The notes under the pieces were generated by a model. That model ran no database searches and was not told the origin of the DNA. It was given only the letters and a program-made list of their open reading frames with translations. The position numbers and the translations under genes were made by a program. From Parcubacteria group bacterium GW2011_GWA2_47_8b (GTDB lineage Bacteria > Patescibacteriota > Minisyncoccia > UBA6257 > WO2-44-18), in NCBI GenBank assembly GCA_001003205.1, contig LCOU01000001.1, forward strand, positions 1 through 14,722: 14,722 nt of DNA, given 5' to 3'. Of the stretch, positions 1 to 6,157 are shown piece by piece; positions within the stretch are counted from its first letter, which is position 1, and every line of letters begins with the position of its first letter.

Positions 1-49
1 CCGAAAAAACCAAAACAACGATCGCCCAGATCATAAGCGGAGTGTCCAT
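1..49 (-). CDS. Partial membrane protein, N-terminus only
   Basis: On the minus strand an ATG at 47-49 opens a frame running off the window edge. It reads M-D-T-P-L-M-I-W-A-I-V-V-L-V-F-S, a hydrophobic start typical of an N-terminal membrane anchor or uncleaved signal. A GGAGG ribosome-binding site lies at 54-58 on the same strand, four bases upstream of the ATG, which is the main reason to believe the start. Only 16 codons are visible, so no family can be named. It is divergent from the tRNA-Ala gene. Confidence 0.6.
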   Translation of the reverse strand, partial: MDTPLMIWAIVVLVFS

Positions 50-94
50 TGCGCCTCCGATTTCAAATAACCACATCAACGCTAACATCCCGAT

Positions 95-122
95 TTGCCA
101 ATGTCAAAAAATCGGATATAAT
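95..122 (+). promoter_or_regulatory. Promoter of tRNA-Ala
   Basis: A -35-like TTGCCA at 95-100 and a perfect -10 TATAAT at 117-122 are separated by 16 bases. The -10 ends 16 bases before the mature tRNA 5' end, leaving a short 5' leader for RNase P. Motif match only. Confidence 0.7.
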
Positions 123-138
123 AATTTCAAAATAGAAA

Positions 139-209
139 GGGCCTATAGTGAAGTGGTATCACACGTCCATGGCATGGACGGGGTCGGGGTTCGATTCCCC
201 GTAGGTCCA
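139..209 (+). tRNA. tRNA-Ala (anticodon GGC)
   Basis: The sequence folds into a full cloverleaf of 71 nt. The acceptor stem is 139-145 with 202-208; the D stem is 148-151 with 159-162; the anticodon stem is 164-168 with 176-180 around a seven-base loop whose anticodon is GGC at 171-173; the T stem is 185-189 with 197-201 around TTCGATT. The third acceptor pair is G141-T206, the G3:U70 wobble that is the main identity element of alanine tRNAs, so anticodon and acceptor stem agree. The discriminator is A209. No CCA is encoded, so a CCA-adding enzyme is needed. It reads GCC and, by wobble, GCU codons. Confidence 0.95.
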
Positions 210-263
210 CAACTTCATTCCGTACTCTTCCACAGTTCGGATTTGTTTTTTGTCGGGATGTTG

Positions 264-269
264 TATAAT
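264..269 (+). promoter_or_regulatory. -10 element of the DoxX gene, very short leader
   Basis: TATAAT lies 18 bases before the ATG at 288, which would give a 5' leader of only about 10-12 bases. There is no clear -35 box; T-rich TTTGTT at 242-247 is the nearest candidate. Confidence 0.5.
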
Positions 270-287
270 TAAATAGAAGAAATAATT

Positions 288-764
288 ATGACCAAGTACG
301 CGCAAATCTCTTTGTTTTTATTCCGCGTAACAATGGGTTGGATGTTTTTCTATGCCGGCATTACGAAAGTTTTAAATCCCGAGTGGTCTGCCGCCGGCTA
401 TCTTAATGCCGCTAAGACATTTGCCGGTTTTTTCCATTGGCTCGCGAGTCCAGCGATTTTGCCGATTACTAATTTCATGAACGAATGGGGGCTCACGCTT
501 CTCGGCGTTTCCCTGATTTTAGGGATTGGCGTGCGATTGTCGTCAGCTTTGGGCGCCGTGCTGATGTTGTTATATTATTTGCCGATTTTGAGTTTTCCGT
601 ATCCGAATACCCACTCACTAATAGTAGACGAGCACATTATTTACATTGCCGGTTTGCTGGTTCTTGGAAGTCTGCGCGCGGGCAGGGTATGGGGATTGGA
701 AAAATGGTGTTCCGGATTGCCGATTTGTTCAAAATTCCCGAAGCTGCGCGAGTGGATCGGGTAA
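288..764 (+). CDS. DoxX family membrane protein
   Basis: This 158-residue protein has the features of the DoxX/DoxD-like family of small integral membrane proteins. An N-terminal helix carries the R-x-x-x-G-W-x-F-x-x-A-G-x-x-K pattern (residues about 13-27), followed by a second helix rich in G and L near residues 67-85, a third near 88-103 and a fourth near 115-128 after a D-E-H segment. The family has four helices and about 130-160 residues, so this is full length. DoxX relatives are linked to quinone or thiol redox chemistry and oxidative-stress responses, but the role of a given member is rarely known and nothing here fixes it. The leader is very short and lacks a clear Shine-Dalgarno sequence. 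The gene is convergent with the minus-strand gene ending at 816, and a perfect hairpin lies between them. Confidence 0.8.
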   Translation: MTKYAQISLFLFRVTMGWMFFYAGITKVLNPEWSAAGYLNAAKTFAGFFHWLASPAILPITNFMNEWGLTLLGVSLILGIGVRLSSALGAVLMLLYYLPILSFPYPNTHSLIVDEHIIYIAGLLVLGSLRAGRVWGLEKWCSGLPICSKFPKLREWIG

Positions 765-789
765 TCTCACGATAACTTTTGCAATCATA

Positions 790-817
790 AACCCCTCCGA
801 CGTACATCGGAGGGGTT
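790..817. terminator. Bidirectional terminator-like hairpin
   Basis: An 11-bp perfect stem (aacccctccga at 790-800 with tcggaggggtt at 807-817) surrounds a six-base loop between two convergent genes. It overlaps the stop codon (816-818) of the minus-strand gene. Neither side has a good U-tract, so it may instead protect 3' ends. The stem core cctccga/tcggagg recurs in the terminator at 8639-8664. Confidence 0.65.
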
Positions 818-1472
818 ATGTCAAATCGCGTTTTATTAAAGGTATGATACTCGGCAAAAAAGGGCTTTGCGCGGACCAACGGCGCATAGAAATTTGGTTC
901 TCGCCAAAAAACAGGCAGGCGTAGGGCTTGAGCGAGTTGGCCGAATAGCTATCGCAGGCTGTCACCCAATCGCCGGCAAAGACGGATTCTTTGCGGAGAT
1001 TGGAAAACAGAAGCCAGGCGTAGACATAAACAACCGCCCGCCCAATCATAAAATCTTTTTGTGACATCTCCTGATTGACGAGAATGTTTTTTATTTCCGC
1101 GGGGGTCATGGGATTTTTGGACAAGAGGTGCCATTGAGGCAGGCAAACGTGATTATGGATAAATTGATGTTCGTATGAATAAAATTCCGTGGTCTGGGCA
1201 AACAAGTTTGGGATATTGCGGAAAATATCACGCATTGAAGCAATGGTCAGAGGCCGAGTTTTGCCGTTGTGAGAAAAAGGAATGCCCGGCACCAGAACGA
1301 ACGGGTGATCGGGTTCGCTCAATTGATACAGCAGTCCCTGGCTGTACGGGATAGACTTCAGTTGCAAGAGGCCATTAAGGTCGCACGGAAAGACGGTTGC
1401 CGCCTCTTCAAGCGAGATAAAATCGGGGCCCATTATCTTTCGCGCGCTTTCGGGCGTGGTCTGTTCGGTCAT
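816..1472 (-). CDS. Uncharacterised protein, 218 aa
   Basis: The open frame extends upstream to 1943, but I take the ATG at 1470-1472 (M-T-E-Q-T-T-P-E-S). Everything upstream is antisense to the GNAT gene and reads as low-quality sequence, whereas from here the protein looks natural. A GGTGG lies just upstream and a plausible promoter sits at 1500-1529. The N-terminus contains I-M-G-P-D-F-I-S-L-E-E-A-A-T-V-F, a pattern I associate with uncharacterised CPR proteins that carry a nearby P-F-S motif; here I-P-Y-S and I-P-F-S both occur. The C-terminal part contains W-H-L-L and a Y-V-Y-A-W-L-L-F segment. There is no signal peptide and no motif I can tie to a reaction. It is soluble by appearance. 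Function unknown; the gene itself is fairly sure. Confidence 0.7.
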   Translation of the reverse strand: MTEQTTPESARKIMGPDFISLEEAATVFPCDLNGLLQLKSIPYSQGLLYQLSEPDHPFVLVPGIPFSHNGKTRPLTIASMRDIFRNIPNLFAQTTEFYSYEHQFIHNHVCLPQWHLLSKNPMTPAEIKNILVNQEMSQKDFMIGRAVVYVYAWLLFSNLRKESVFAGDWVTACDSYSANSLKPYACLFFGENQISMRRWSAQSPFLPSIIPLIKRDLT

Positions 1473-1499
1473 TGGCCACCATATTAAAGTTCTGTTTCC

Positions 1500-1529
1500 A
1501 TCATACCCACGTTTGACCGAGCGAGTAAA
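1500..1529 (-). promoter_or_regulatory. Minus-strand promoter of the 218-aa gene
   Basis: Read on the minus strand, TTTACT (1524-1529) and TATGAT (1500-1505) are 18 bases apart and point at the start codon at 1472. It overlaps the oppositely oriented promoter at 1513-1541. Confidence 0.45.
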
Positions 1530-1541
1530 TAGCGATATAAA
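1513..1541 (+). promoter_or_regulatory. Promoter of the GNAT gene
   Basis: TTGACC (1513-1518) and TATAAA (1536-1541) are separated by exactly 17 bases, a good sigma-70-type match, 30 bases before the ATG at 1572. Confidence 0.65.
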
Positions 1542-1571
1542 GAAGGCGGTACTTTGAGGATTGGAGGAAAA

Positions 1572-2084
1572 ATGTCCAACATTGTCATTGAGCTTTTGGG
1601 GCCGACTAACGTTCGGCAATCGGAAGTTGACGGCATAAACAAACTTTTGCCGCAGCTTTCCAAAAAAGCCAAACCGATTACGTTGGGTTGGCTTCTTTGC
1701 GCCTGCGGCAGGAGAACTTCTTCGCTCCGGCGCTCTTGTCTTTACGTCGCGCGGGACACGGAAGTCTACACCTCGGACAGTATTGTCGGTATGGCGCTGA
1801 TTTATTTCGTTTGGGGTCCGGACGGCTGGCACAGCGAAATTCACGCGGTTGTCGTTGATGAAAACCACCGCGGTTTGAAAATCGGGAAAATGCTTACCGA
1901 GAAACTGGTCGCGACCGCCAAAGAAGTGGCGGCGGTAAATCAAGAATCGTTCAATGTTTATCTTACCAGCAAGCCCGAGCGCGTGGCCGCGAATAATATG
2001 TACTTGAGCATGGGCTTCAAATTGGTCGCGAAGGCCGATGGCGACAATGGGACAAATTTGTATAAACTATTAGTGACCCCATAG
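1572..2084 (+). CDS. GNAT family N-acetyltransferase
   Basis: This 170-residue protein has the GNAT fold signature. A strand H-A-V-V-V-D-E (about residues 91-97) is followed by the acetyl-CoA pyrophosphate loop H-R-G-L-K-I-G (99-105) and its helix K-M-L-T-E-K-L. Near the C-terminus lies N-N-M-Y-L-S-M-G-F-K, the typical motif B alanine/asparagine-tyrosine-glycine-phenylalanine segment. The enzyme should move an acetyl group from acetyl-CoA to an amine; the substrate cannot be predicted. The ATG at 1572 is preferred over an in-frame TTG at 1554 because GGAGG lies at 1563-1567, four bases upstream. Residues about 43-56 are an arginine- and serine-rich stretch (C-A-C-G-R-R-T-S-S-L-R-R-S-C) unusual for the family, encoded by a segment containing the small inverted repeat cctgcggcagg; it may be a repeat-derived insertion. 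Confidence 0.85.
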   Translation: MSNIVIELLGPTNVRQSEVDGINKLLPQLSKKAKPITLGWLLCACGRRTSSLRRSCLYVARDTEVYTSDSIVGMALIYFVWGPDGWHSEIHAVVVDENHRGLKIGKMLTEKLVATAKEVAAVNQESFNVYLTSKPERVAANNMYLSMGFKLVAKADGDNGTNLYKLLVTP

Positions 2085-2091
2085 TGGGTCA
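2074..2091 (+). terminator. Weak terminator at the end of the GNAT gene
   Basis: A 6-bp stem (tgaccc at 2074-2079 with gggtca at 2086-2091) encloses the stop codon and is followed by ttattt. The T-tract is interrupted, so it may terminate only partly. tRNA-Ser starts seven bases later. Confidence 0.4.
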
Positions 2092-2097
2092 TTATTT

Positions 2098-2184
2098 GGT
2101 GGGGTGGCCGAGTGGTTTAAGGCGGCAGTTTTGAAAACTGCTATATCCGAAAGGGTATCGTGAGTTCGAATCTCACCCCCACCG
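2098..2184 (+). tRNA. tRNA-Ser (anticodon TGA)
   Basis: An 87-nt class II tRNA. The acceptor stem is 2098-2104 with 2177-2183; the anticodon stem is 2125-2129 with 2137-2141 around a seven-base loop with anticodon TGA at 2132-2134; the T stem is 2160-2164 with 2172-2176 around TTCGAAT. The long variable arm (about 2142-2159) folds as a stem capped by a GAAA-type loop, which defines serine, leucine or tyrosine tRNAs. The G discriminator at 2184 and the anticodon agree with serine (UCA codons). CCA is not encoded. The 3' half of its T arm reappears inverted at 2227-2240. Confidence 0.95.
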
Positions 2185-2185
2185 C

Positions 2186-2224
2186 AAAAATTTTGACGCC
2201 CCGAATGGGGCGTTTAAAATTTTT
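2186..2224. terminator. Terminator after tRNA-Ser
   Basis: acgcccc (2195-2202 region) pairs with ggggcgt across a GAAT loop. The A-run and T-run on either side extend the stem with one bulge, giving a T-tract on the plus strand and also one on the minus strand. It can act in both directions. Confidence 0.75.
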
Positions 2225-2226
2225 CT

Positions 2227-2240
2227 GGTGAGATTCGAAC
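2227..2240 (-). repeat. Inverted copy of the tRNA-Ser T arm
   Basis: ggtgagattcgaac is the exact reverse complement of 2164-2177 inside tRNA-Ser (T loop, T-stem 3' strand and first acceptor base). The two copies bracket the terminator hairpin. The rest of a tRNA cannot be folded on the minus strand here, so this is a fragment, not a gene. Confidence 0.8.
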
Positions 2241-2241
2241 G

Positions 2242-2392
2242 GGAAGGGGTCGGGAAACGGGAGTTTCCCGTGTAGGAAGGCAGCCCAAGTGGTATGACGC
2301 GTCATACCACTTGGGCTGCTGGAAACCCGAGGGTTTCCGAGCTGTTCGAATAGCGGAGCCAAGCCTGGCTTGGCGCAGCGCTCACCCCTTCC
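2242..2392. repeat. Non-coding nested inverted-repeat element
   Basis: An outer 9-bp inverted repeat (ggaaggggt at 2242-2250 with accccttcc at 2384-2392) encloses four self-complementary blocks in a row. These are an 8-bp hairpin at 2251-2270 (cgggaaac/gtttcccg), a perfect 40-bp palindrome at 2280-2319, a 7-bp hairpin with a CGAG loop at 2321-2338 (ggaaacc/ggtttcc) and a 7-bp hairpin at 2358-2374 (gccaagc/gcttggc). In addition attcgaac at 2233-2240 is complementary to gttcgaat at 2344-2351. No believable ORF crosses it. It lies between a plus-strand terminator and a minus-strand terminator, so it may not be transcribed; a DNA-level role such as a mobile element or recombination site is possible. 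Function unknown. Confidence 0.75.
2280..2319. repeat. Perfect 40-bp palindrome, no spacer
   Basis: Every base from 2280 to 2299 is complementary to its mirror position in 2300-2319, with the centre gacg/cgtc. The half-site begins gcagcccaag. It is long enough to extrude as a cruciform. Confidence 0.9.
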
Positions 2393-2425
2393 GCGGTAGA
2401 TTTTCCCCATGTATTGAGAAATAAA

Positions 2426-2450
2426 AAATGAAGCTCTTGAAGCTTCATTT
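2426..2450 (-). terminator. Terminator of the phosphoribosyltransferase gene
   Basis: aaatgaagct (2426-2435) and agcttcattt (2441-2450) form a perfect 10-bp stem with a five-base loop. On the minus strand it is followed by a T-rich run (2418-2428). It overlaps the stop codon at 2445-2447. Confidence 0.8.
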
Positions 2451-2825
2451 GGCTTCCCACGGGAATTGAATCCAGCGGTCTTGTTTTTCGCGGTTGGCGA
2501 TGTCGGGCTTCACGGTGCTCTGCCGGTGCCAGAAAAGGGTTGCTATGAAGTAGCCGGCCTCTCTGTAATGTTTTAAAGTTTTTCCGCTGTCAGCGATATC
2601 GTCAACGATCAAAGTGGTTTCGGGATAGCCGAGCCGATCGTTGGGTGGCGGACTTATCATCAGTTCCCGATTCAGACGATGCGAAAGGCAGACGGCCAGG
2701 GGTAATCCGCCTCTGGGGATGCCATAAATATAAATAAATTCTTTCTTCCAAGCTTTGATGGTTTTCGTTATCTTTTCAACATCGGTTTCAAAATCCTGCC
2801 AGGTGTAAACCTGAATTTCCGGCAT
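2445..2825 (-). CDS. Phosphoribosyltransferase (type I PRTase)
   Basis: This 126-residue protein has the type I phosphoribosyltransferase fold. The PRPP-binding motif T-L-I-V-D-D-I-A-D-S-G-K-T-L spans about residues 71-84, with the two adjacent acidic residues and the D-S-G-K-T phosphate loop intact. The earlier G-I-P-R-G-G-L loop (35-41) is typical of purine salvage enzymes, and the C-terminal F-P-W-E is typical of xanthine-guanine (Gpt-like) PRTases. Such enzymes attach ribose-5-phosphate from PRPP to a free base. The protein is shorter than E. coli Gpt (about 150 aa), so substrate is uncertain. The ATG at 2823-2825 is supported by GGAG eight bases upstream (2834-2837). It is divergent from the P-type ATPase. 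For a reduced CPR cell a salvage enzyme would fit the absence of de novo purine synthesis, but that is inference. Confidence 0.8.
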   Translation of the reverse strand: MPEIQVYTWQDFETDVEKITKTIKAWKKEFIYIYGIPRGGLPLAVCLSHRLNRELMISPPPNDRLGYPETTLIVDDIADSGKTLKHYREAGYFIATLFWHRQSTVKPDIANREKQDRWIQFPWEAK

Positions 2826-2881
2826 CGTTTATTCTCCGAAACGAACCGACTGTATTGTGTGTTAAAATTATTAAAAGGTCA

Positions 2882-5494
2882 ATGGCGATTATAAAAGACG
2901 TTTTACAGAGGTCGTTTTGGGCTTTGCCAATAGGCGAAGTGTTGGACATTCTTGAGACTACCCGCACCGGCCTTAGCGAGGAAGAGGCGGCGGAGCGGCT
3001 TAGTATTTTCAAAAAAAACGTTCTGCCCCATAAAGCCAAGCTCTCGCGCCTCGGTATTTTCTTCCGACAGTTCAAGAGCCCGCTTCTCGCGCTTCTGGTT
3101 TTTGCTGGCGGTATAACATCGTTTTTGGGCGACTTCAGGGATGCCGGTGTAATTTTTGTCGTTGTTGCATCAAATATTATCCTAGGTTTTTATCAGGAAA
3201 ATAAAGCGGAGGCGGCGCTCGCTCATCTCAAAACCTACATCCGCGAACGCGCCCGTGTTTTCCGCGACGGACAGGAAATAGAAATTGATGCAACGAATCT
3301 CGTTCCTGGTGATGTTGTCCATCTTTCCCAGGGCGACCGTGTGCCGGCGGATTGCCGGGTGATTTACACCAATGATTTCGTCGTGGACGAAGCAATTTTG
3401 ACCGGTGAATCTTTGCCGGTTCCTAAAACAACCGAGCCATCCAGTTTCAAGGCCGTGCTGGGCGACCGTCGGTCAATGGTTTTTAGCGGTACGCTGGCCG
3501 TTCAAGGTTTTGCCAATGCCGTGGTGTGTACCACCGGCAGTGAAACCGAATTAGGCCGGATTGCCGGCATGGTGGCAGCTGCGGAGAAAGAAAAAACCCC
3601 GCTCCAAAACGCAATTTTCCATTTTACTATAAAGACCAGCAGTATTTTATTGATTCTGACGCTGGGGGTTTTCGTCATAGGATTATCCGCCGGCAAGCCG
3701 CTGTTAGACATGTTTTTGATTGCGGTGGCGATTACAGTGGCAGCGGTACCGGAGGGTTTGCCGGTCGCGTTGACAGTAATTTTAGCAGTTGGCGTCCAGC
3801 GACTGGCTAAAAAAAATGGCGTTGTAAGAAAGCTTTTAGCCGCCGAGACTCTTGGAAATACTTCCGTGATTCTGACCGACAAAACGGGAACGTTGACGCA
3901 GGCAAAAATGGAACTGGCCCGTATTTCGGTATTGGATGAAAAATTTTCTGAAACCGAATTGTTGAAATTCGCGCTGTTAAACTCCGATGTTGTAATTGAA
4001 AATCCGCGCGACCATTACGATAAGTGGCGGGTGATCGGTCGCCCGCTGGAAATTTCGCTGGTAACTTCTTCCGCTCGCAAAGGAGTTTTTTTGCCGGCAG
4101 TCAAGCGGCAAATGGAAGTTTTAGACTATCTTCCTTTTACTTCCAAAAATAAATACTCCGCCTCGCTTACCAAAGATGGGGCGGACTACACCTATTTTTT
4201 GAGCGTTTTTGGAGCCCCGGAAATTTTACTCAAACATACTGACTTATCAGAAGAAGACCGCCGCCGGTTGATTCTTAAAATAGATAAAATGGCCTATGGC
4301 GGAGAGCGGGTTTTGGGCTTGGCTGTTAAAGAGATTCGGAGTCCTCAAGAAATTTCCTTGCGGGACAAAAATACCTTCCGGGGGCTGAGGTTTGTCGGCA
4401 CTATTTCCTTCCGAGATCCGGTGCGGCCGGGCGTTAGCGAAGTGATATGGAAAGTGGCGCAGGCGGGGGTAAAAACAGTAATCGTAACTGGAGACCATCG
4501 CGGCACTGCGGAGGCGGTGGCAAAAGAAATCGGTTTTTCCATTGACCGCGACCAGGTTATTGACTGTTTGGAGCTGGACGCAATGTCGGACGAAGAATTA
4601 AAAAAACGCCTTCCCGTTCTTAAAATTGTCGCCCGGGTGAGCCCCGAAGGGAAATTGCGAGTTGCCAAAGCTTTTAAGGAATTGGGTGAGGTGGTGGCAA
4701 TGACCGGCGACGGCATCAACGACGCGGCAAGTTTGAAAGAGGCAGACATCGGAGTGGCGATGGGATCCGGAACCGACGTTGCCAAAGACGTTTCTGATCT
4801 GATTCTTTTGGACAATAATTTTGCCACCATCGTTGCGGCAATTGAGGAGGGCCGGCGCATTTTGCAGAATATTCGCAAGGTCATTATCTATTTATTTTCC
4901 AGTCTTTTTGACGAACTGATTTTAATAGGCGGTGCTATTATTTTCGGCTTGGCGTTGCCGATAAATGCCATTCAGATACTATTTATAAACTTTGTTGCCG
5001 ACACCTTTCCCGCGCTTGCTCTTTCTTTTGAGAACCACTACGACTACTTACTGCCAAAGCGTACCCGAACCTCGATTAATCTTTTTGACAAAGAAATGGC
5101 GTTCCTGACTTTAATGATTGGCCTGCCGGCGAGCATTGTTCTTTTTAGTGTCTACTACTTCCTGATAGTCAATAATTTTGATCCGGAATTGGTGAAAACT
5201 TTTATTTTTGCGTCTTTCGCCAGCTACTCATTGTTTGTAATTTTTGCCGTGCGCAGTCTCCGCAAATCAGTTTTTAAAATAAACCCCTTTTCCAACCCAT
5301 TTTTAATAATCGGCGTTTTGCTGGGCCTAGGATCAATTGCCGCCGTGATTTACGTCCCATTTCTGCAAGAAATAATGGGAATTGTCGCGTTGCCTCTGCC
5401 GTGGCTTTTGGGGGTAGTTATTGTCGGAATATTTAACCTAATGGCGATTGAATTGGGAAAATATCTTTCCCGAAAATGGAAACTGAACGGTTAA
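2882..5494 (+). CDS. P-type cation-transporting ATPase, probably Ca2+ (P2A-like)
   Basis: This 870-residue ATPase has all core motifs. They are an N-terminal cation-ATPase domain (residues about 10-60), the actuator loop T-G-E-S (174-177), M4 P-E-G-L-P (290-294), the phosphorylated aspartate in D-K-T-G-T-L-T (D333), a nucleotide-binding domain with an F-T-S-K-N-K-Y-S-type segment, the T-G-D-G-I-N-D hinge (608-614) and a six-helix C-terminal membrane domain. P-E-G-L-P in M4 and N703/D707 in M6 (F-I-N-F-V-A-D) match the second Ca2+ site of SERCA-type pumps; M5 keeps E678 but has L675 where SERCA has Asn. It would expel or take up cations at the cytoplasmic membrane using ATP. The ATG at 2882 (weak AAAGG) is preferred to the upstream TTG at 2855. 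Its stop overlaps the convergent comF-like stop by 4 bp. Confidence 0.92.
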   Translation: MAIIKDVLQRSFWALPIGEVLDILETTRTGLSEEEAAERLSIFKKNVLPHKAKLSRLGIFFRQFKSPLLALLVFAGGITSFLGDFRDAGVIFVVVASNIILGFYQENKAEAALAHLKTYIRERARVFRDGQEIEIDATNLVPGDVVHLSQGDRVPADCRVIYTNDFVVDEAILTGESLPVPKTTEPSSFKAVLGDRRSMVFSGTLAVQGFANAVVCTTGSETELGRIAGMVAAAEKEKTPLQNAIFHFTIKTSSILLILTLGVFVIGLSAGKPLLDMFLIAVAITVAAVPEGLPVALTVILAVGVQRLAKKNGVVRKLLAAETLGNTSVILTDKTGTLTQAKMELARISVLDEKFSETELLKFALLNSDVVIENPRDHYDKWRVIGRPLEISLVTSSARKGVFLPAVKRQMEVLDYLPFTSKNKYSASLTKDGADYTYFLSVFGAPEILLKHTDLSEEDRRRLILKIDKMAYGGERVLGLAVKEIRSPQEISLRDKNTFRGLRFVGTISFRDPVRPGVSEVIWKVAQAGVKTVIVTGDHRGTAEAVAKEIGFSIDRDQVIDCLELDAMSDEELKKRLPVLKIVARVSPEGKLRVAKAFKELGEVVAMTGDGINDAASLKEADIGVAMGSGTDVAKDVSDLILLDNNFATIVAAIEEGRRILQNIRKVIIYLFSSLFDELILIGGAIIFGLALPINAIQILFINFVADTFPALALSFENHYDYLLPKRTRTSINLFDKEMAFLTLMIGLPASIVLFSVYYFLIVNNFDPELVKTFIFASFASYSLFVIFAVRSLRKSVFKINPFSNPFLIIGVLLGLGSIAAVIYVPFLQEIMGIVALPLPWLLGVVIVGIFNLMAIELGKYLSRKWKLNG

Positions 5495-6138
5495 TTCGCT
5501 TTTGCAACTACCAGGCCGATAATTTTTTTGGCGCCCGCGGCCTTCAAGGTTTTTGCCGCTTCGTTAAGAGTGGCGCCGGAAGTAGAGACATCGTCCACTA
5601 GCAAGATATTTTGTCCTTTTATGGGCTTGGGACAGACGAAGCAACCCGCCACGTTCTTTTTTCGTTCCGTCCAATCTTTGGCGCCGACTTGCGGTGAGGC
5701 GTGCCTGATGCGGGTTAAAATGTTTTCGGCAAACTCCATCTTCAGATCTTCGGCGACTATTTTGGCAATTAGCGCCGCTTGGTTATAGCCGCGCTCCCGT
5801 AGCCTCTCTTTAGACAGCGGCACGGGAACAATTAAATAATTTTTTAAATTTAAATTCAGTTTCTGCAGGTAGTCGCGGAGTAGTCGCGCCAGCAGAAAAG
5901 CGATGCCAGTTCGGCCGCGATATTTGAGTTGCCAAATCATTTGCCTGATTGCCGCCTCGTTATAATTTACCGCCGCGCCGAGCAGATAAGGCGCCTGGCG
6001 GTGGCAGATTTTTTTATTTTCCGCCAGACGTGCCCGGCAAACGGCGCAAAACAGCGTGTTATTTACTGTCAGCCCAAGCGGTAAGTCTGGAATCGGAAAA
6101 ATCATATCCAGTACCAAGTTTTTGATTTTTTCCCACAT
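5491..6138 (-). CDS. comF: ComF family protein (competence-associated PRTase)
   Basis: This 215-residue protein matches ComF/GntX. An N-terminal cysteine knuckle F-C-A-V-C (C31, C34) is followed by the family's Y-N-E-A-I-R-x-x-I-x-x-L-K-Y-x-G-R segment (about 59-76), then I-V-P-V-P-L-S-K-x-R-L-R-E-R-G-Y-N-Q and the PRPP-type loop L-L-V-D-D-V-S-T-S-G-A-T (about 179-190). The second half of the zinc knuckle is reduced: only C45 followed by H46 rather than CxxC. ComF acts in the cytoplasm during DNA uptake, where it is linked to helicase and strand-handling proteins; its exact reaction is not known. The gene is divergent from the PilM-like and prepilin peptidase genes, 19 bp apart, which supports a shared role in transformation. 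There is no clear ribosome-binding site. Tail-to-tail with the ATPase gene. Confidence 0.9.
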   Translation of the reverse strand: MWEKIKNLVLDMIFPIPDLPLGLTVNNTLFCAVCRARLAENKKICHRQAPYLLGAAVNYNEAAIRQMIWQLKYRGRTGIAFLLARLLRDYLQKLNLNLKNYLIVPVPLSKERLRERGYNQAALIAKIVAEDLKMEFAENILTRIRHASPQVGAKDWTERKKNVAGCFVCPKPIKGQNILLVDDVSTSGATLNEAAKTLKAAGAKKIIGLVVAKAN

Positions 6139-6149
6139 TGGAATATAGT
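6122..6149 (+). promoter_or_regulatory. Promoter giving a leaderless pilM-like mRNA
   Basis: TTGATT (6122-6127) and TATAGT (6144-6149) are 16 bases apart. The -10 ends only 8 bases before the ATG at 6158, so transcription should begin at or next to the start codon. No Shine-Dalgarno sequence exists. A minus-strand TAGAAT at 6150-6155 may serve comF in the same way. Confidence 0.55.
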
Positions 6150-6157
6150 ATTCTACA

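Noticed and set aside
42..272. 76-residue plus-strand ORF
   Set aside because: It runs straight through the tRNA-Ala gene and its promoter; no ribosome-binding site.
905..920. Further copies of the 20-bp palindrome near 911 and 1137
   Set aside because: Only ggcaggc half-sites are present, short enough to arise by chance.
1473..1943. Upstream extension of the minus-strand 218-aa gene
   Set aside because: It is antisense to the GNAT gene, which has motif, promoter and ribosome-binding-site support; the extension lacks these.
2227..2392. Second tRNA on the minus strand
   Set aside because: Only the T-arm segment matches; no acceptor or anticodon stem can be formed.
2141..2410. 89-residue minus-strand ORF ending in G-V-R-F-E-L-T
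   Set aside because: This ending is the well-known antisense translation of a tRNA T arm; the rest covers the palindrome cluster.
4345..4884. 179-residue ORF antisense to the P-type ATPase
   Set aside because: Serine/threonine-rich shadow of a strongly conserved gene; no start signals.
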